NCBI RefSeq assembly: GCF_000190635.1
Contig: NC_015172.1
Location: 1,364,001-1,428,000, forward strand
Length of the DNA stretch: 64,000 nucleotides
Direction: 5' to 3'
From: Syntrophobotulus glycolicus DSM 8271
Lineage (GTDB): Bacteria > Bacillota > Desulfitobacteriia > Desulfitobacteriales > Syntrophobotulaceae
This document shows, piece after piece, positions 56,287 through 64,000 of the stretch. The translations under genes and the position numbers were made by a program. The number at the start of each line of letters is the position of its first letter. Within the stretch, counting starts at the first letter, position 1. Below the pieces are notes generated by a model. The model ran no database searches, was not told where the DNA came from, and saw nothing but the letters and a program-made list of their open reading frames with translations.

Positions 56287-56946
56287 ATGAGCAAAGAAAC
56301 AAAGAGTCTGAGTTGTTCAGAGTGCGGAGTGGTCAATTGCTACAGGATGGAAAAAAAATTCCCGGAGTTCTGTCTGACAACAAATACCGATCATAAGCTG
56401 ATCCAGGAAACGAAAGAGCTCTATCAAAAAGATGAGTTTGTTTCGAAGTTGGCCCATGCAGCGGCAGAGATCGAAGGGACCTACTTTGGCAAGATTACGC
56501 GGGTGGAAGAGATCGTGCTGTTTGCCAAAAGAATTGGAGCAAAGAAGATTGGCATCGCCACTTGTGTAGGCTTAATGAATGAAGCGAAAATATTTGCCAG
56601 AATACTGCAGGCAAAAGGGCTGGAGAGCTATTGCGTGATCTGTAAAGTAAGCGCGACCGACAAAACAGAAATTGGGATAGACAAAAATCTCAAAATAAAA
56701 AAAGACTGTCATGAATCCTTATGTAATCCGGTCCTGCAGGCAAAGCTGCTGAATCAAGAAAATACGGATTTAAACGTGATCGTGGGGCTATGTGTCGGTC
56801 ATGATTCCATCTTCATGAAATATTCAGAAGCCCCCGTAACAACCCTGATCACAAAGGACAGGGTATTGGCCCATAATCCTGCCGGAGCATTGTACACCAC
56901 CGGATTTTACTATACCAGACTGCTGGAGACCGATAAGGACGAATAA
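56287..56946 (+). CDS. DUF1847 metal-binding protein
   Basis: The 219-residue protein starts at ATG 56287 after GGGGG. The cysteine set at the start (CSECGVVNCYRMEKKFPEFC), the IGIATCVGLMNEAKIFARIL segment, C in VICK and the KKDCHESLCNP motif are DUF1847 features. Eight or more cysteines suggest an Fe-S or zinc site. Function is not known. It is probably in an operon with the flavin reductase. Confidence 0.78.
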   Translation: MSKETKSLSCSECGVVNCYRMEKKFPEFCLTTNTDHKLIQETKELYQKDEFVSKLAHAAAEIEGTYFGKITRVEEIVLFAKRIGAKKIGIATCVGLMNEAKIFARILQAKGLESYCVICKVSATDKTEIGIDKNLKIKKDCHESLCNPVLQAKLLNQENTDLNVIVGLCVGHDSIFMKYSEAPVTTLITKDRVLAHNPAGALYTTGFYYTRLLETDKDE

Positions 56947-57048
56947 CCTGCTTTAACTTCAATGATGCCCTGGCAAAACAAATAGGCTTGAAGTAAGAAA
57001 GCCACGAAGTCATGGCGGCCCTCAGTAAAACAGTATTTGATTGAGAGT

Positions 57049-57078
57049 GTGGCGTAGCATAAAAGCTACGCCATTTCT
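57049..57078 (+). terminator. Hairpin after the DUF1847 gene
   Basis: TGGCGTAGC pairs with GCTACGCCA around a six-base loop. The following T-run is short (TTTCTTG). Confidence 0.6.
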
Positions 57079-57084
57079 TGTCTA

Positions 57085-57109
57085 AAGAAAAACACCTGCT
57101 AAGCAGGTG
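57085..57109 (-). terminator. Terminator of the MarR operon
   Basis: On the minus strand CACCTGC-TTA-GCAGGTG is followed by TTTTTC. It lies downstream of the marR-like gene. Confidence 0.6.
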
Positions 57110-57192
57110 GTAGGTATCTACGCATACTATTAAACATTTTTTCATAAAAAATCCTTCTTTCTGCTGATGAATTTTAGATTGTGGCATCCTCA

Positions 57193-57675
57193 TTACTGGA
57201 GCTGGTGAATTAGTTTTTGGGTTATTTGTTGAAATGCAGCCAATTCTTCTTTGTTCAAATCCCCAAGTATTTTAGCGGATTCATCAGCATGTGCTTTAAT
57301 AGCTTTCTTAACGACACTTTTCCCCTTATCAGATATAGTGGCAATAATACTACGTCCATCATCTGGTGCGGGAGTGCTTATAATAAATTCACTTTTTAAA
57401 AGCAAGTTTATTCGGTGGGTCATTGTTCCAGAAGCTACACCGGTGCGTTTTAACAATTCCTTTGGTGATAAGCCGCTTTCTCCTGCTTGGTATAAGATTA
57501 CCAACATATCATAACTCCAAGGCTCTAACTCAAAAGTTGCAAGTAGCTCTTTTCTTTTTTTCAGAATTAAGGTAGACATATGAGAGATGTTGAAAAGCAA
57601 ATGTATATTTACTACCTCGTCATTGTTTACAATAGTATTCCAAACGGAAGATTGGTTGTTTTTATCCTTGCCCAT
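57193..57675 (-). CDS. MarR family regulator
   Basis: The 160-residue protein has the winged helix GLSPKELLKRTGVASGTMTHRINLLLKS and wing STPAPDDGRSIIATISDKG. It ends an AT-rich three-gene minus-strand cluster, three bases after the HXXEE gene, and probably regulates it. No ligand can be inferred. Confidence 0.85.
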   Translation of the reverse strand: MGKDKNNQSSVWNTIVNNDEVVNIHLLFNISHMSTLILKKRKELLATFELEPWSYDMLVILYQAGESGLSPKELLKRTGVASGTMTHRINLLLKSEFIISTPAPDDGRSIIATISDKGKSVVKKAIKAHADESAKILGDLNKEELAAFQQITQKLIHQLQ

Positions 57676-57678
57676 TTT

Positions 57679-58200
57679 TTATTCTCCTTTTGCATAACAG
57701 GTAATCCATTGATCTATTCGTGGGGTCAACCAGTTTATAAATTTAAAGTTGCTGCCAATGATAATTAGAAGTATTGGAGAGCATAATAGCACTATATTCC
57801 ATTGGAGCAATTCAAGGCGGATGAAGGAATATATCACCCATGTGTATATAGGTAAGGTTAGTATACTTGTAATCAGCGAAGGGCAGTAACGCCGATAAAT
57901 GAAAAGCTCCAATATATGGCCCAAAAGATGAAAAGAATAAATACAGTAGAAAACCCAAATAAAAGAATATCCTTTCCAAAGTATAGCAGCAATCGAAAAA
58001 ACAGAAACCATAATAAATTCCTCAGCAATTAGTGCTGCAATTGTAGAGGAATTTGTATTTTTATAGCTCACAAAATAATGATTTTTCAAATGGTTATCTG
58101 TTTCTTTTCGTTTTAACCACGGCTTAATGAAAATAATTTCTTCAAACTCATGAAACATAAATGCGGCGAGTGCAACCATTATCATAAATGTAAAATCCAA
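57679..58200 (-). CDS. HXXEE domain membrane protein
   Basis: The 173-residue protein has about four to five helices. The HxxEE motif is in FMFHEFEEIIFIKPWLKR, and later EEF and HLLGHILELFIYRRY supply other conserved His/Glu. The family is of unknown function. It lies between a DUF6463 gene and a MarR gene. Confidence 0.78.
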   Translation of the reverse strand: MDFTFMIMVALAAFMFHEFEEIIFIKPWLKRKETDNHLKNHYFVSYKNTNSSTIAALIAEEFIMVSVFSIAAILWKGYSFIWVFYCIYSFHLLGHILELFIYRRYCPSLITSILTLPIYTWVIYSFIRLELLQWNIVLLCSPILLIIIGSNFKFINWLTPRIDQWITCYAKGE

Positions 58201-58233
58201 GTTATACTCCTTTCCAAAATTAGTTATGTGTCA

Positions 58234-58596
58234 CTACCGCCAAACAAGTAAAATTATAGATTGAATTAAAATCAACCATGAACCAGACTTGGGGGCAAAG
58301 ACCGTAGCTAAAATTCCTAACAACAAAAAACCAATACAGAATAGCAGTGGTAATTGCAAATTCATAACCCGAATGAGCCAATCCACCAAAACCCCAAGCA
58401 ACAACAAAGCCAATCCAGAAATCTCAAACCAGAAGAAAAGGTTAACATCATTGGGTATAGAAGCTGCATTATCATCTTTAATACTGGAAGATATGAGTTT
58501 AAATAAGAGAGGTCTATAATATAGTAGCCCGATAAAAAAATGCAATATGCTTGTTCCCATAATCGCTATTCCCGTATATGAATAAAGATATTTCAT
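58234..58596 (-). CDS. DUF6463-like small membrane protein
   Basis: The 120-residue protein has four hydrophobic segments starting YTGIAIMGTSILHFFIGLLYYRP. The pattern FFWFEISGLALLLLGVLVDW is typical of DUF6463. It heads the MarR/HXXEE cluster. Function unknown. Confidence 0.7.
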   Translation of the reverse strand: MKYLYSYTGIAIMGTSILHFFIGLLYYRPLLFKLISSSIKDDNAASIPNDVNLFFWFEISGLALLLLGVLVDWLIRVMNLQLPLLFCIGFLLLGILATVFAPKSGSWLILIQSIILLVWR

Positions 58597-58744
58597 GACA
58601 TCCCTCCTTGAAACAATCTCGATATCAAGATAAATGTACCGTATATTTCTTCATGCGTCAAGAGCAAGTGTGGAAACAGCTTGATGAAATGTTTATTATG
58701 CTATAATAATGGCAAATCCTATTTATAGATTGAGGGGTAAAAAC

Positions 58745-59242
58745 ATGCCAAGGCCGGTAAAATGGAGAAAAGTAGAATATATCCCGAATAACACTTATTT
58801 TGTTCCTTGCCCGAAGGGAAGCTGCAGAGAGTATTCTGATGTGAATGAGGTGCAAATCAAAATCGAAGAATTGGAAGCAATGCGCTTGAAAGATATAGAA
58901 GAGTTGTCTCAGGAGGAATGTGCCGAAAAAATGGAGGTTTCCAGACAGACGTTTCAGAATATCATTGATGAAGCCAGAAAGAAGGTTGTTTTCGCTCTGG
59001 TAGAAGGAAAGGCGATTTCCATCGGCGGCGGTCGCTACACAAAAAAAATATGCAGACTGAAATGTCTGAACTGCGGGAAAGAATTTGAGGCGTCTTTTGA
59101 GGAGGACCAGCAAAAATGCATAAATTGCGGTTCAGCTGAGCTCAGTTGTTTCAAAAAGGTCAATGGTCATAAGCATTGCCCCAAACAGTCCGGTGAATAC
59201 CCTGCTTCGGAAAAAAGGCTGGGGAACAGTCAGCTTGAATGA
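58745..59242 (+). CDS. DUF134 regulator with C-terminal zinc ribbon
   Basis: ATG 58745 starts MPRPVKWRKVEYIPNN; a longer frame from 58709 lacks a site. The 165-residue protein has the DUF134 sigma-70-like helix-turn-helix (ELEAMRLKDIEELSQEECAEKMEVSRQTFQNIIDEARKK). A zinc ribbon follows, with CLNCGKEFEAS and CINCG. It is probably a DNA-binding regulator. A second, shorter DUF134 gene lies 0.5 kb away. Confidence 0.83.
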   Translation: MPRPVKWRKVEYIPNNTYFVPCPKGSCREYSDVNEVQIKIEELEAMRLKDIEELSQEECAEKMEVSRQTFQNIIDEARKKVVFALVEGKAISIGGGRYTKKICRLKCLNCGKEFEASFEEDQQKCINCGSAELSCFKKVNGHKHCPKQSGEYPASEKRLGNSQLE

Positions 59243-59274
59243 CTGAATGGGGCCGCTCTGGTTCACGATCTGAA

Positions 59275-59319
59275 GAAAACCCACTTTACAATGAGCAGAT
59301 CAAAGTAAAGCGGGTTTTC
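59275..59319. terminator. Long-stem bidirectional terminator
   Basis: GAAAACCCACTTTAC and GTAAAGCGGGTTTTC pair over 15 bases with one mismatch and a 15-base loop. It lies between the DUF134 gene and a convergent small gene. Confidence 0.7.
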
Positions 59320-59345
59320 CAGATCCGATAAGCAACGATCACCGG

Positions 59346-59519
59346 CTAATCCTGATAACCGGATAATTGTTGATGTGCGGAGTGAAGCGAATTGATCGCT
59401 TGTTGAATTTTGTTTTTGTTGTCTAGCTTTTCGGCAGAATTCAGCGCCTGTTGTAATGTATTTACGCAGCTTTGAACTGAAGCCATACTCTGGTCAACGT
59501 ATTGTTTGGCTTTTGGCAT
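59346..59519 (-). CDS. Small helical protein of unknown function
   Basis: ATG 59519 follows AAAGGAGGTG, an excellent site, giving 57 residues. The product is two or three amphipathic helices (MPKAKQYVDQSMASVQSCVN, LNSAEKLDNKNKIQQAINSL) and no membrane segment. It resembles small Firmicute proteins of the spore or stress type, but no family is recognised. Confidence 0.65.
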   Translation of the reverse strand: MPKAKQYVDQSMASVQSCVNTLQQALNSAEKLDNKNKIQQAINSLHSAHQQLSGYQD

Positions 59520-59619
59520 ATGGGCACCTCCTTTCATCAGGAAAGTATTTCTGAAATAGCATCTGCACAAATTTAGATAAATATTCAGAACCAAAACCAA
59601 ATGCGGTTCAAAACGCAGT

Positions 59620-59652
59620 ATAATATAATCATAAAGGGTATATGTCAACAAC
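59620..59652. promoter_or_regulatory. Promoter with operator, second DUF134 gene
   Basis: TATAATATAAT at 59620-59630 is followed by GTATATGTCAACAAC (59638-59652). This is the inverse of the shared motif at 13 of 15 bases. An operator just after the -10 suggests repression, possibly autoregulation by the encoded DUF134 protein. Confidence 0.55.
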
Positions 59653-59677
59653 TTTCTTGTCTAAGAGGTGAAAAAAT

Positions 59678-60064
59678 ATGCCAAGACCGACAAAGGGCAG
59701 AAAGGTCTGCTGCCTGCCCGGAAGTAATCTTTTCGGCCCCCTCAAGCCCGGGCTTACCCAACCGGATATTTTAGTCATGTCTGTGGATGAGTATGAAACG
59801 ATCAGGCTGATTGACCTGCAGGGATTTACGCAGGAACAATGTGCCAATCAAATGCAGATTGCCCGGACAACAGCCCAGCGGATTTATAATAAGGCCCGAG
59901 AAAAGCTTGCCCAATCATTGGTGAACGGTAAGCTTCTGAAGATAGAGGGCGGTGATTATAAGCTGTGTAACGGGCAGGAAAACACATGCGCCTGCGGAGG
60001 CTGCCGCAGACACCGGTGCAGCAGTGCTTTTGCGGATGACGGCAGCTGCCGGGACAGGGAATGA
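59678..60064 (+). CDS. DUF134 regulator (short form)
   Basis: The 128-residue protein starts at ATG 59678 after AGAGGTG. It has [20 protein letters not shown], then the sigma-like helix-turn-helix [40 protein letters not shown] and a Cys-rich tail [11 protein letters not shown]. The Cys-rich end may sense metal. It lies 85 bases before modD and probably shares its transcript. Confidence 0.83.
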   Translation: MPRPTKGRKVCCLPGSNLFGPLKPGLTQPDILVMSVDEYETIRLIDLQGFTQEQCANQMQIARTTAQRIYNKAREKLAQSLVNGKLLKIEGGDYKLCNGQENTCACGGCRRHRCSSAFADDGSCRDRE

Positions 60065-60148
60065 TATCCCGGAAGGTTTGTCCGAAACGGCAAAGGGTCT
60101 GCTGCTTGCTGCTCAAAATCAATGGGGTTTAAAAGGAGAGGTGATTCC

Positions 60149-61006
60149 GTGTTTATTACAGATGAAATGATTGACAGGCTGATCAAAGAAGATGTGCCAT
60201 ACTTTGATCTGACCACGTATGTATTGGATATCGGGAGGAGAAAGGGAAAGATCAGATATACTTCAAGACAAAGCGCTGTAATCAGCGGCACCGAAATCGT
60301 GGGAAGGGTGTTTGCCAAATTGGGAATAGACGCGGTAAACCTTCTTCCTTCCGGCACAAGAGTTGAAGCCGGGGATGTTCTGGCAGAGGGAGACGGCAAT
60401 ACGGAAAGCCTGCACATGGCATGGAAGGTAGGCATGAACATCTTAGAGTATTGCTCTGGAATCGCAACGAGGACAAGCAAGCTGGTACAGGCGGTAAAGA
60501 AAATCGATCCCAAAATAGAAATTGTGACAACCCGTAAAATATTTCCCGGAACTAAGGAACTTTCCATCAAAGCGGCCTTAGATGGAGGAGCCTTGCCTCA
60601 TAGACTGGGATTATCTGAAACCATACTGGTTTTCAAGCAGCATGCTGTATTTTTGGGAGGGATAAAGGGATTTTTAAGTCAATTAGAAGAGATCAAGCTT
60701 AAAGCCCGTGAAAAGAAAATAACGGTTGAGGTGGAGTGCAGGGAGGATGCAATAGAGTTATGCAAGGCCGGCATAGATGCTCTTCAGTTTGACAAGGTTC
60801 CGCCGGAAGAACTGAAGGAGATCATTGCGGATATCAGAAAAATTAATCCGGGCATCACATTGATCGCGACGGGGGGAATCAATGCCGATAATATCGAAAA
60901 GTATGCTTCAGCCGGTATTGATACGGTGAATACGTCATGGGTTTATTATGGAAAGCCCGTTGATCTTGGCGCCGAGATTACAGGAACAGACGCAAACGGG
61001 CAGTGA
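60149..61006 (+). CDS. modD: ModD-like quinolinate phosphoribosyltransferase homolog
   Basis: GTG 60149 follows GGAGAGGTG. The 285-residue protein has the nicotinate/quinolinate phosphoribosyltransferase fold (DVLAEGDGNTESLHMAWKVG, TTRKIFPGTKELSIKAALDGG, ATGGINADNIEKYASAGID). The ModD branch is associated with molybdenum transport genes, though its reaction is not settled. Being beside DUF134 and NifX-like genes supports a metal-related role rather than NAD synthesis. Confidence 0.8.
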   Translation: MFITDEMIDRLIKEDVPYFDLTTYVLDIGRRKGKIRYTSRQSAVISGTEIVGRVFAKLGIDAVNLLPSGTRVEAGDVLAEGDGNTESLHMAWKVGMNILEYCSGIATRTSKLVQAVKKIDPKIEIVTTRKIFPGTKELSIKAALDGGALPHRLGLSETILVFKQHAVFLGGIKGFLSQLEEIKLKAREKKITVEVECREDAIELCKAGIDALQFDKVPPEELKEIIADIRKINPGITLIATGGINADNIEKYASAGIDTVNTSWVYYGKPVDLGAEITGTDANGQ

Positions 61007-61122
61007 TTGTGGATTCACTGTTTTTAAAAGCTTAAGGCCGCCTCTTCGCACGGCGTATTCTTTTTGAGGAACGGAATGTCTTTTATCTATTTCAAGCTGG
61101 TTGTCCGGAGAAGGAGAAGCGA

Positions 61123-63156
61123 ATGGAATCTTTCTTGATGATCTTGATCATGCTGGCCGCAATCGGGCTTTCCAATATGATTAATCATATTGTGCCATTT
61201 ATACCTGTACCGCTGATCCAGATTGCTCTTGGCGTTTTGATCGCGGCCGTTCCGGGAGGACTCCATATTCCATTGGAGCCGGAGCTGTTTTTTGTCCTGT
61301 TTATTGCCCCGATCCTTTTTAATGACGGGAAAAACGTGTCGAGAAAAACCCTGTGGAATTTACGCAAGCAGATTTTGTTGCTTGCTTTGGGCCTTGTTTT
61401 TCTAACGGTACTGGTGATCGGCTTTCTGACCCATTGGCTGATTCCTTCCATCCCCTTGTCGGCAGCCTTTGCCCTGGCCGCCATCTTATCGCCGACTGAT
61501 ATTGTGGCGGTCAGCGCCATGTCAAGCAGGGTCAGGATTCCGAAAAGCATCATGCATCTTCTTGAAGGGGAAGGGCTGATGAATGATGCCTCCGGTCTTG
61601 TCGCCTTTAATTTTGCCATTGCCGCCACCGTAACCGGAGCTTTTTCTTTAGGGGACGCAAGTCTGAGCTTTTTGAAAATTGCCGTCGGCGGTTTCGCGGG
61701 CGGCGCAGTGCTGGCCTTCCTCATCATCCGGCTGAGGCTTTTTATCCGCCGCCTGGGGATGGAAGACGTGACCTTTCACATGCTCATTCAAATCCTCACC
61801 CCGTTTGTCGTCTTTTTACTGATTGAACATATTCATTTATCGGGAATTTTAGCGGTGGTGGCAGCCGGGATTGTGCATGCAATGGAGCGTGACTACGAAG
61901 AATCGCCGACGATTAATTTGCAGGTTGTGTCCAGAAGCACTTGGATCGTTCTGCTGTATGTGTTAAATGGTTTGGTCTTTGTCCTGCTGGGGTCGCAAAT
62001 CCCGGATATTCTCAATGAAATCTTCAATGCCCCCACTTTCAATAATGCGGAAGAGATCGCTTATACCCTGGTCATTTCCCTGGCCCTTTTTGCCCTCCGC
62101 TTTATTTGGCTGCATCTTTTGGAGTGGAGCCGCTGGAAGCTGAAAAAGCCGGATGCGGTCAAGCCCGGGCTCAGAAGGACTGCGATCGCCGCAATATCAG
62201 GTGTCAGGGGAGCGGTAACCTTAGCGGGAGCGTTTTCCATCCCCTTTGTGCTGGCTGATGGCAGCCTCTTTCCGCAGCGTTCCTTAATGATATTTATTGC
62301 CGCGGGCGTGATTTTAGTGACGCTCATAACGGCGAGCATCGTTTTGCCGCTGATCACCAAGTCAGAAAATAATGAGGTGAAAAACAACAGAGAAAAGATG
62401 GAGAAGAGGGCGCTGATCCGAACCTATGAAGCGGCCGTCCGCGCCATGCGGGGAGCGCTGGATGAAGACAAGCGGGAAGCGGCCCTGAAGATCATGTCAA
62501 CCTACAATCATACCCTTCAGCAGCTGAAATCTGAAGAAAATGGAACGAACGCTCTCACTGTCAAAAAAATGGAGGCGGAAATCCGGATGAAGGCGCTGGA
62601 AGCGGAGTCTCAATGTATTGCTAAACTGACGGAAGAAAAACGCATCGATAAGGAAACCGCATTGCTGGCCCAGGCGCGTATTCGCCGGAGGGAGGTTGCC
62701 GTAACCAATCGGTCCAGATTCAGAATCTTGATGATTTGGACGTTAGTGAAGAGGATCTTATATCAAAGCAGTCAGATCTTGATCTCCCAAAATCATCAAT
62801 TGCGCAGAAAAGAACGGGAAAAAAGAATAAAGCTGTACCGGCTGAGAAAAGACTTGGGGGAAGCGGCCATTCGAGCGGTAAAAAAGGGCTTGACGCCGGA
62901 GAACCGGGAAATTTCTTATCTGATCATCGGGGAATATATTGAACTGATGACCAAGATCAAGTCCGGAAGAAGCGAGAACTATTCCCGGGCCTTGGCCAGG
63001 ATGGAACGAGAGCTGAAGGAAAAGGCTTTCCAAGCGGAACGGGACGAGATTCAGAAGCTATATGAGAATGGGAAAGTGACCAGAGATGTGACCCAAAAAA
63101 TCCGCCGGCAAATCAATATCCGGGAAGCCTATTCCCTGGAGGAAGAGAAATTTTGA
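61123..63156 (+). CDS. Na+/H+ antiporter, CPA1/NhaP type, with long C-terminal tail
   Basis: The 677-residue protein starts at ATG 61123. The membrane part, about 1-410, has 11-12 helices with the ion-binding region AILSPTDIVAVSAM and LLEGEGLMNDASGLVAFNFA (the Asn-Asp pair), plus ISGVRGAVTLAGAFSIP. The cytoplasmic tail of about 260 residues is made of two similar helical modules: about 425-525 (KMEAEIRMKALEAESQCIAKL) and 560-670 (RMERELKEKAFQAERDEI). It should exchange Na+ or K+ for H+. Confidence 0.88.
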   Translation: MESFLMILIMLAAIGLSNMINHIVPFIPVPLIQIALGVLIAAVPGGLHIPLEPELFFVLFIAPILFNDGKNVSRKTLWNLRKQILLLALGLVFLTVLVIGFLTHWLIPSIPLSAAFALAAILSPTDIVAVSAMSSRVRIPKSIMHLLEGEGLMNDASGLVAFNFAIAATVTGAFSLGDASLSFLKIAVGGFAGGAVLAFLIIRLRLFIRRLGMEDVTFHMLIQILTPFVVFLLIEHIHLSGILAVVAAGIVHAMERDYEESPTINLQVVSRSTWIVLLYVLNGLVFVLLGSQIPDILNEIFNAPTFNNAEEIAYTLVISLALFALRFIWLHLLEWSRWKLKKPDAVKPGLRRTAIAAISGVRGAVTLAGAFSIPFVLADGSLFPQRSLMIFIAAGVILVTLITASIVLPLITKSENNEVKNNREKMEKRALIRTYEAAVRAMRGALDEDKREAALKIMSTYNHTLQQLKSEENGTNALTVKKMEAEIRMKALEAESQCIAKLTEEKRIDKETALLAQARIRRREVAVTNRSRFRILMIWTLVKRILYQSSQILISQNHQLRRKEREKRIKLYRLRKDLGEAAIRAVKKGLTPENREISYLIIGEYIELMTKIKSGRSENYSRALARMERELKEKAFQAERDEIQKLYENGKVTRDVTQKIRRQINIREAYSLEEEKF

Positions 63157-63353
63157 CTGTATTGTCGAAAAAACCGGCTGGCAGTTTATTCTGTCAACCC
63201 ACTTGCCGTTTCTGCTTGCTCTGCAAGGAGCAAAAAGATATGAGCTCGATGCGGATGATGGGGATGGATCAGCGGATTTTAATCTCGAAATATCTCTGAA
63301 TATTTCGGAATAGCTCTAAACACCTCGAAATGGCTCGGAACAGAGAGAAAATA

Positions 63354-63382
63354 TTGCACCTTTTTAGGTGATCCTTTATACT
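63354..63382 (+). promoter_or_regulatory. Promoter for the small ORF-dgt transcript
   Basis: TTGCAC (63354) and TATACT (63377) are separated by 17 bases. About 40 bases later, GAGGTGAT precedes the small ORF at 63422. Confidence 0.5.
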
Positions 63383-63421
63383 ATGATTAGGCGATTGTTT
63401 TAATGGTTAAGAGGTGATCCG

Positions 63422-63616
63422 ATGTCAAATTCTTCCTTGAAGAATCCGTCATCCCGAACAAATTCATCAGAGATACAAAGAAAAACCGTGGCAAAAGGTT
63501 CATGCTGTTCCTTGGCTCCTCATCCGAGCATAAAGGAGAAAGTGGCAATCCCTGTGACCAAGATAGCCAGATACAACAGCAAGGTCCCGGCAACCATAAG
63601 GAAGCGGGCAAAGTAA
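63422..63616 (+). CDS. Possible 64-residue leader ORF before dgt
   Basis: ATG 63422 follows AAGAGGTGAT. The product is Ser/Lys-rich (SNSSLKNPSSRTNSSEIQRK) without recognised domain. The TAA ends one base before the dgt start, so translation may be coupled. On the opposite strand a short hydrophobic segment is encoded, which leaves the coding strand uncertain. Confidence 0.35.
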   Translation: MSNSSLKNPSSRTNSSEIQRKTVAKGSCCSLAPHPSIKEKVAIPVTKIARYNSKVPATIRKRAK

Positions 63617-63617
63617 A

Positions 63618-64000
63618 ATGGCGGCAAAGAGGGATGACACTTACCGGCTGAGGCCAACGGAAAAAACATGTGATGTAATGCTGCGTCCTCATTATCGGGT
63701 TGATTATGCGCGGGTGATTCATGCACCCGCTTTTCGTCGCCTGCAAAACAAAACCCAGCTTTTCCCCGGAGGCGAAAGTGACTTTTTTCGCAACCGGCTG
63801 ACGCATTCCCTTGAGGTGGCGCAAATTGCCAAATCTATCGCAATAATGCTGAAGGGAAAACATCTGGACACCGATATCGAGCCGGATGTCTGTGAGATCG
63901 CCGGCCTGCTGCATGATATAGGACACCCCCCGTTCGGCCATAACGGTGAGGCGGCATTGGATGAATGTATGAGGGAAAAATCCGGCGGTTTTGAAGGAAA
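63618..64000 (+). CDS. dgt: dGTP triphosphohydrolase, 5' part (runs off window)
   Basis: ATG 63618 starts MAAKRDDTYRLRPTEKTCDV and the frame stays open to the window end. The HD-domain metal motifs are visible: DYARVIHAPAFRRLQNKTQLF, the histidine in RNRLTHSLEVAQIAKSIA, and the HD pair in LLHDIGHPPFGHNGE. The family hydrolyses dGTP to deoxyguanosine and triphosphate, and some members act in phage defence. Only about 127 residues are seen. There is no strong ribosome site, so coupling to the preceding ORF is plausible. Confidence 0.82.
   Translation, partial: MAAKRDDTYRLRPTEKTCDVMLRPHYRVDYARVIHAPAFRRLQNKTQLFPGGESDFFRNRLTHSLEVAQIAKSIAIMLKGKHLDTDIEPDVCEIAGLLHDIGHPPFGHNGEAALDECMREKSGGFEG

Noticed and set aside
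63387-63941. Minus-strand frames opposite the small ORF and dgt, including a hydrophobic segment near 63520-63600
   Set aside because: The longer frame is antisense to dgt motifs and has no ribosome site. The hydrophobic segment is noted only as doubt about the small ORF.

Overview
The window looks like chromosomal DNA of an anaerobic, low-to-medium GC Firmicute of the Clostridia, probably Peptococcaceae/Desulfitobacteriaceae (Desulfitobacterium, Dehalobacter or Desulfosporosinus type). This is inferred from the siroheme-dependent heme genes of the NirJ1/NirJ2 type, the many GGAGG ribosome sites, the BceAB-RS peptide-resistance module and the OhrR/MarR regulators. No ribosomal RNA or tRNA gene was seen. 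Base composition is patchy: the tex-ABC-catalase block (about 38.8-45.1 kb) is GC-rich, while the MarR/HXXEE/DUF6463 block (57.2-58.6 kb) and parts of the first 6 kb are AT-rich. This suggests a mosaic of acquired segments.

Layout. 1-5.6 kb: end of a CynX-type MFS permease, gene remnants, then small accessory genes (flavodoxin, two DUF1801 proteins, an AAA ATPase, DUF2200, a methyltransferase). 5.6-19.0 kb: a PucR-type regulator followed by a catabolic cluster of class III aminotransferase, iron alcohol dehydrogenase, two tandem M20 amidohydrolases, dihydropyrimidinase, PreA-type dihydropyrimidine dehydrogenase and a four-gene NMT1/ThiY-type ABC importer. Together these would import a pyrimidine, reduce it, open the ring, release beta-alanine, transaminate it to malonate semialdehyde and reduce that to 3-hydroxypropionate.

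19.0-30.8 kb: a complete type I-B (Cst/Tneap) CRISPR-Cas locus, cas6-cas8b-cas7-cas5-cas3-cas4-cas1-cas2, with 25 repeats. A decayed IS3-family element follows, then four older repeats. Two degenerate repeat copies lie in the leader of cas6. 31.0-35.6 kb: a minus-strand BceABRS-type module. 35.8-37.9 kb: an SplB-like radical SAM protein and a glutathione peroxidase-OhrR pair. 38.4-45.1 kb: an orphan DinJ-like antitoxin, tex, an ABC-2 exporter and a large catalase. 45.5-49.0 kb: ahbC, ahbD and an ahbA-ahbB fusion, which convert siroheme to heme and so could supply the catalase cofactor.

49.3-54.0 kb: an LCP cell-wall ligase with two C-terminal repeat domains, a diguanylate cyclase and two lipoproteins. 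54.2-61.0 kb: NifX-like, MBL-fold, flavin reductase, DUF1847, two DUF134 regulators and ModD. Four promoters here share the sequence GTTATTGACATATG, suggesting one regulon, possibly linked to molybdenum or another metal. 61.1-64.0 kb: a CPA1 Na+/H+ antiporter, a small ORF and the start of a dGTPase that runs off the window.
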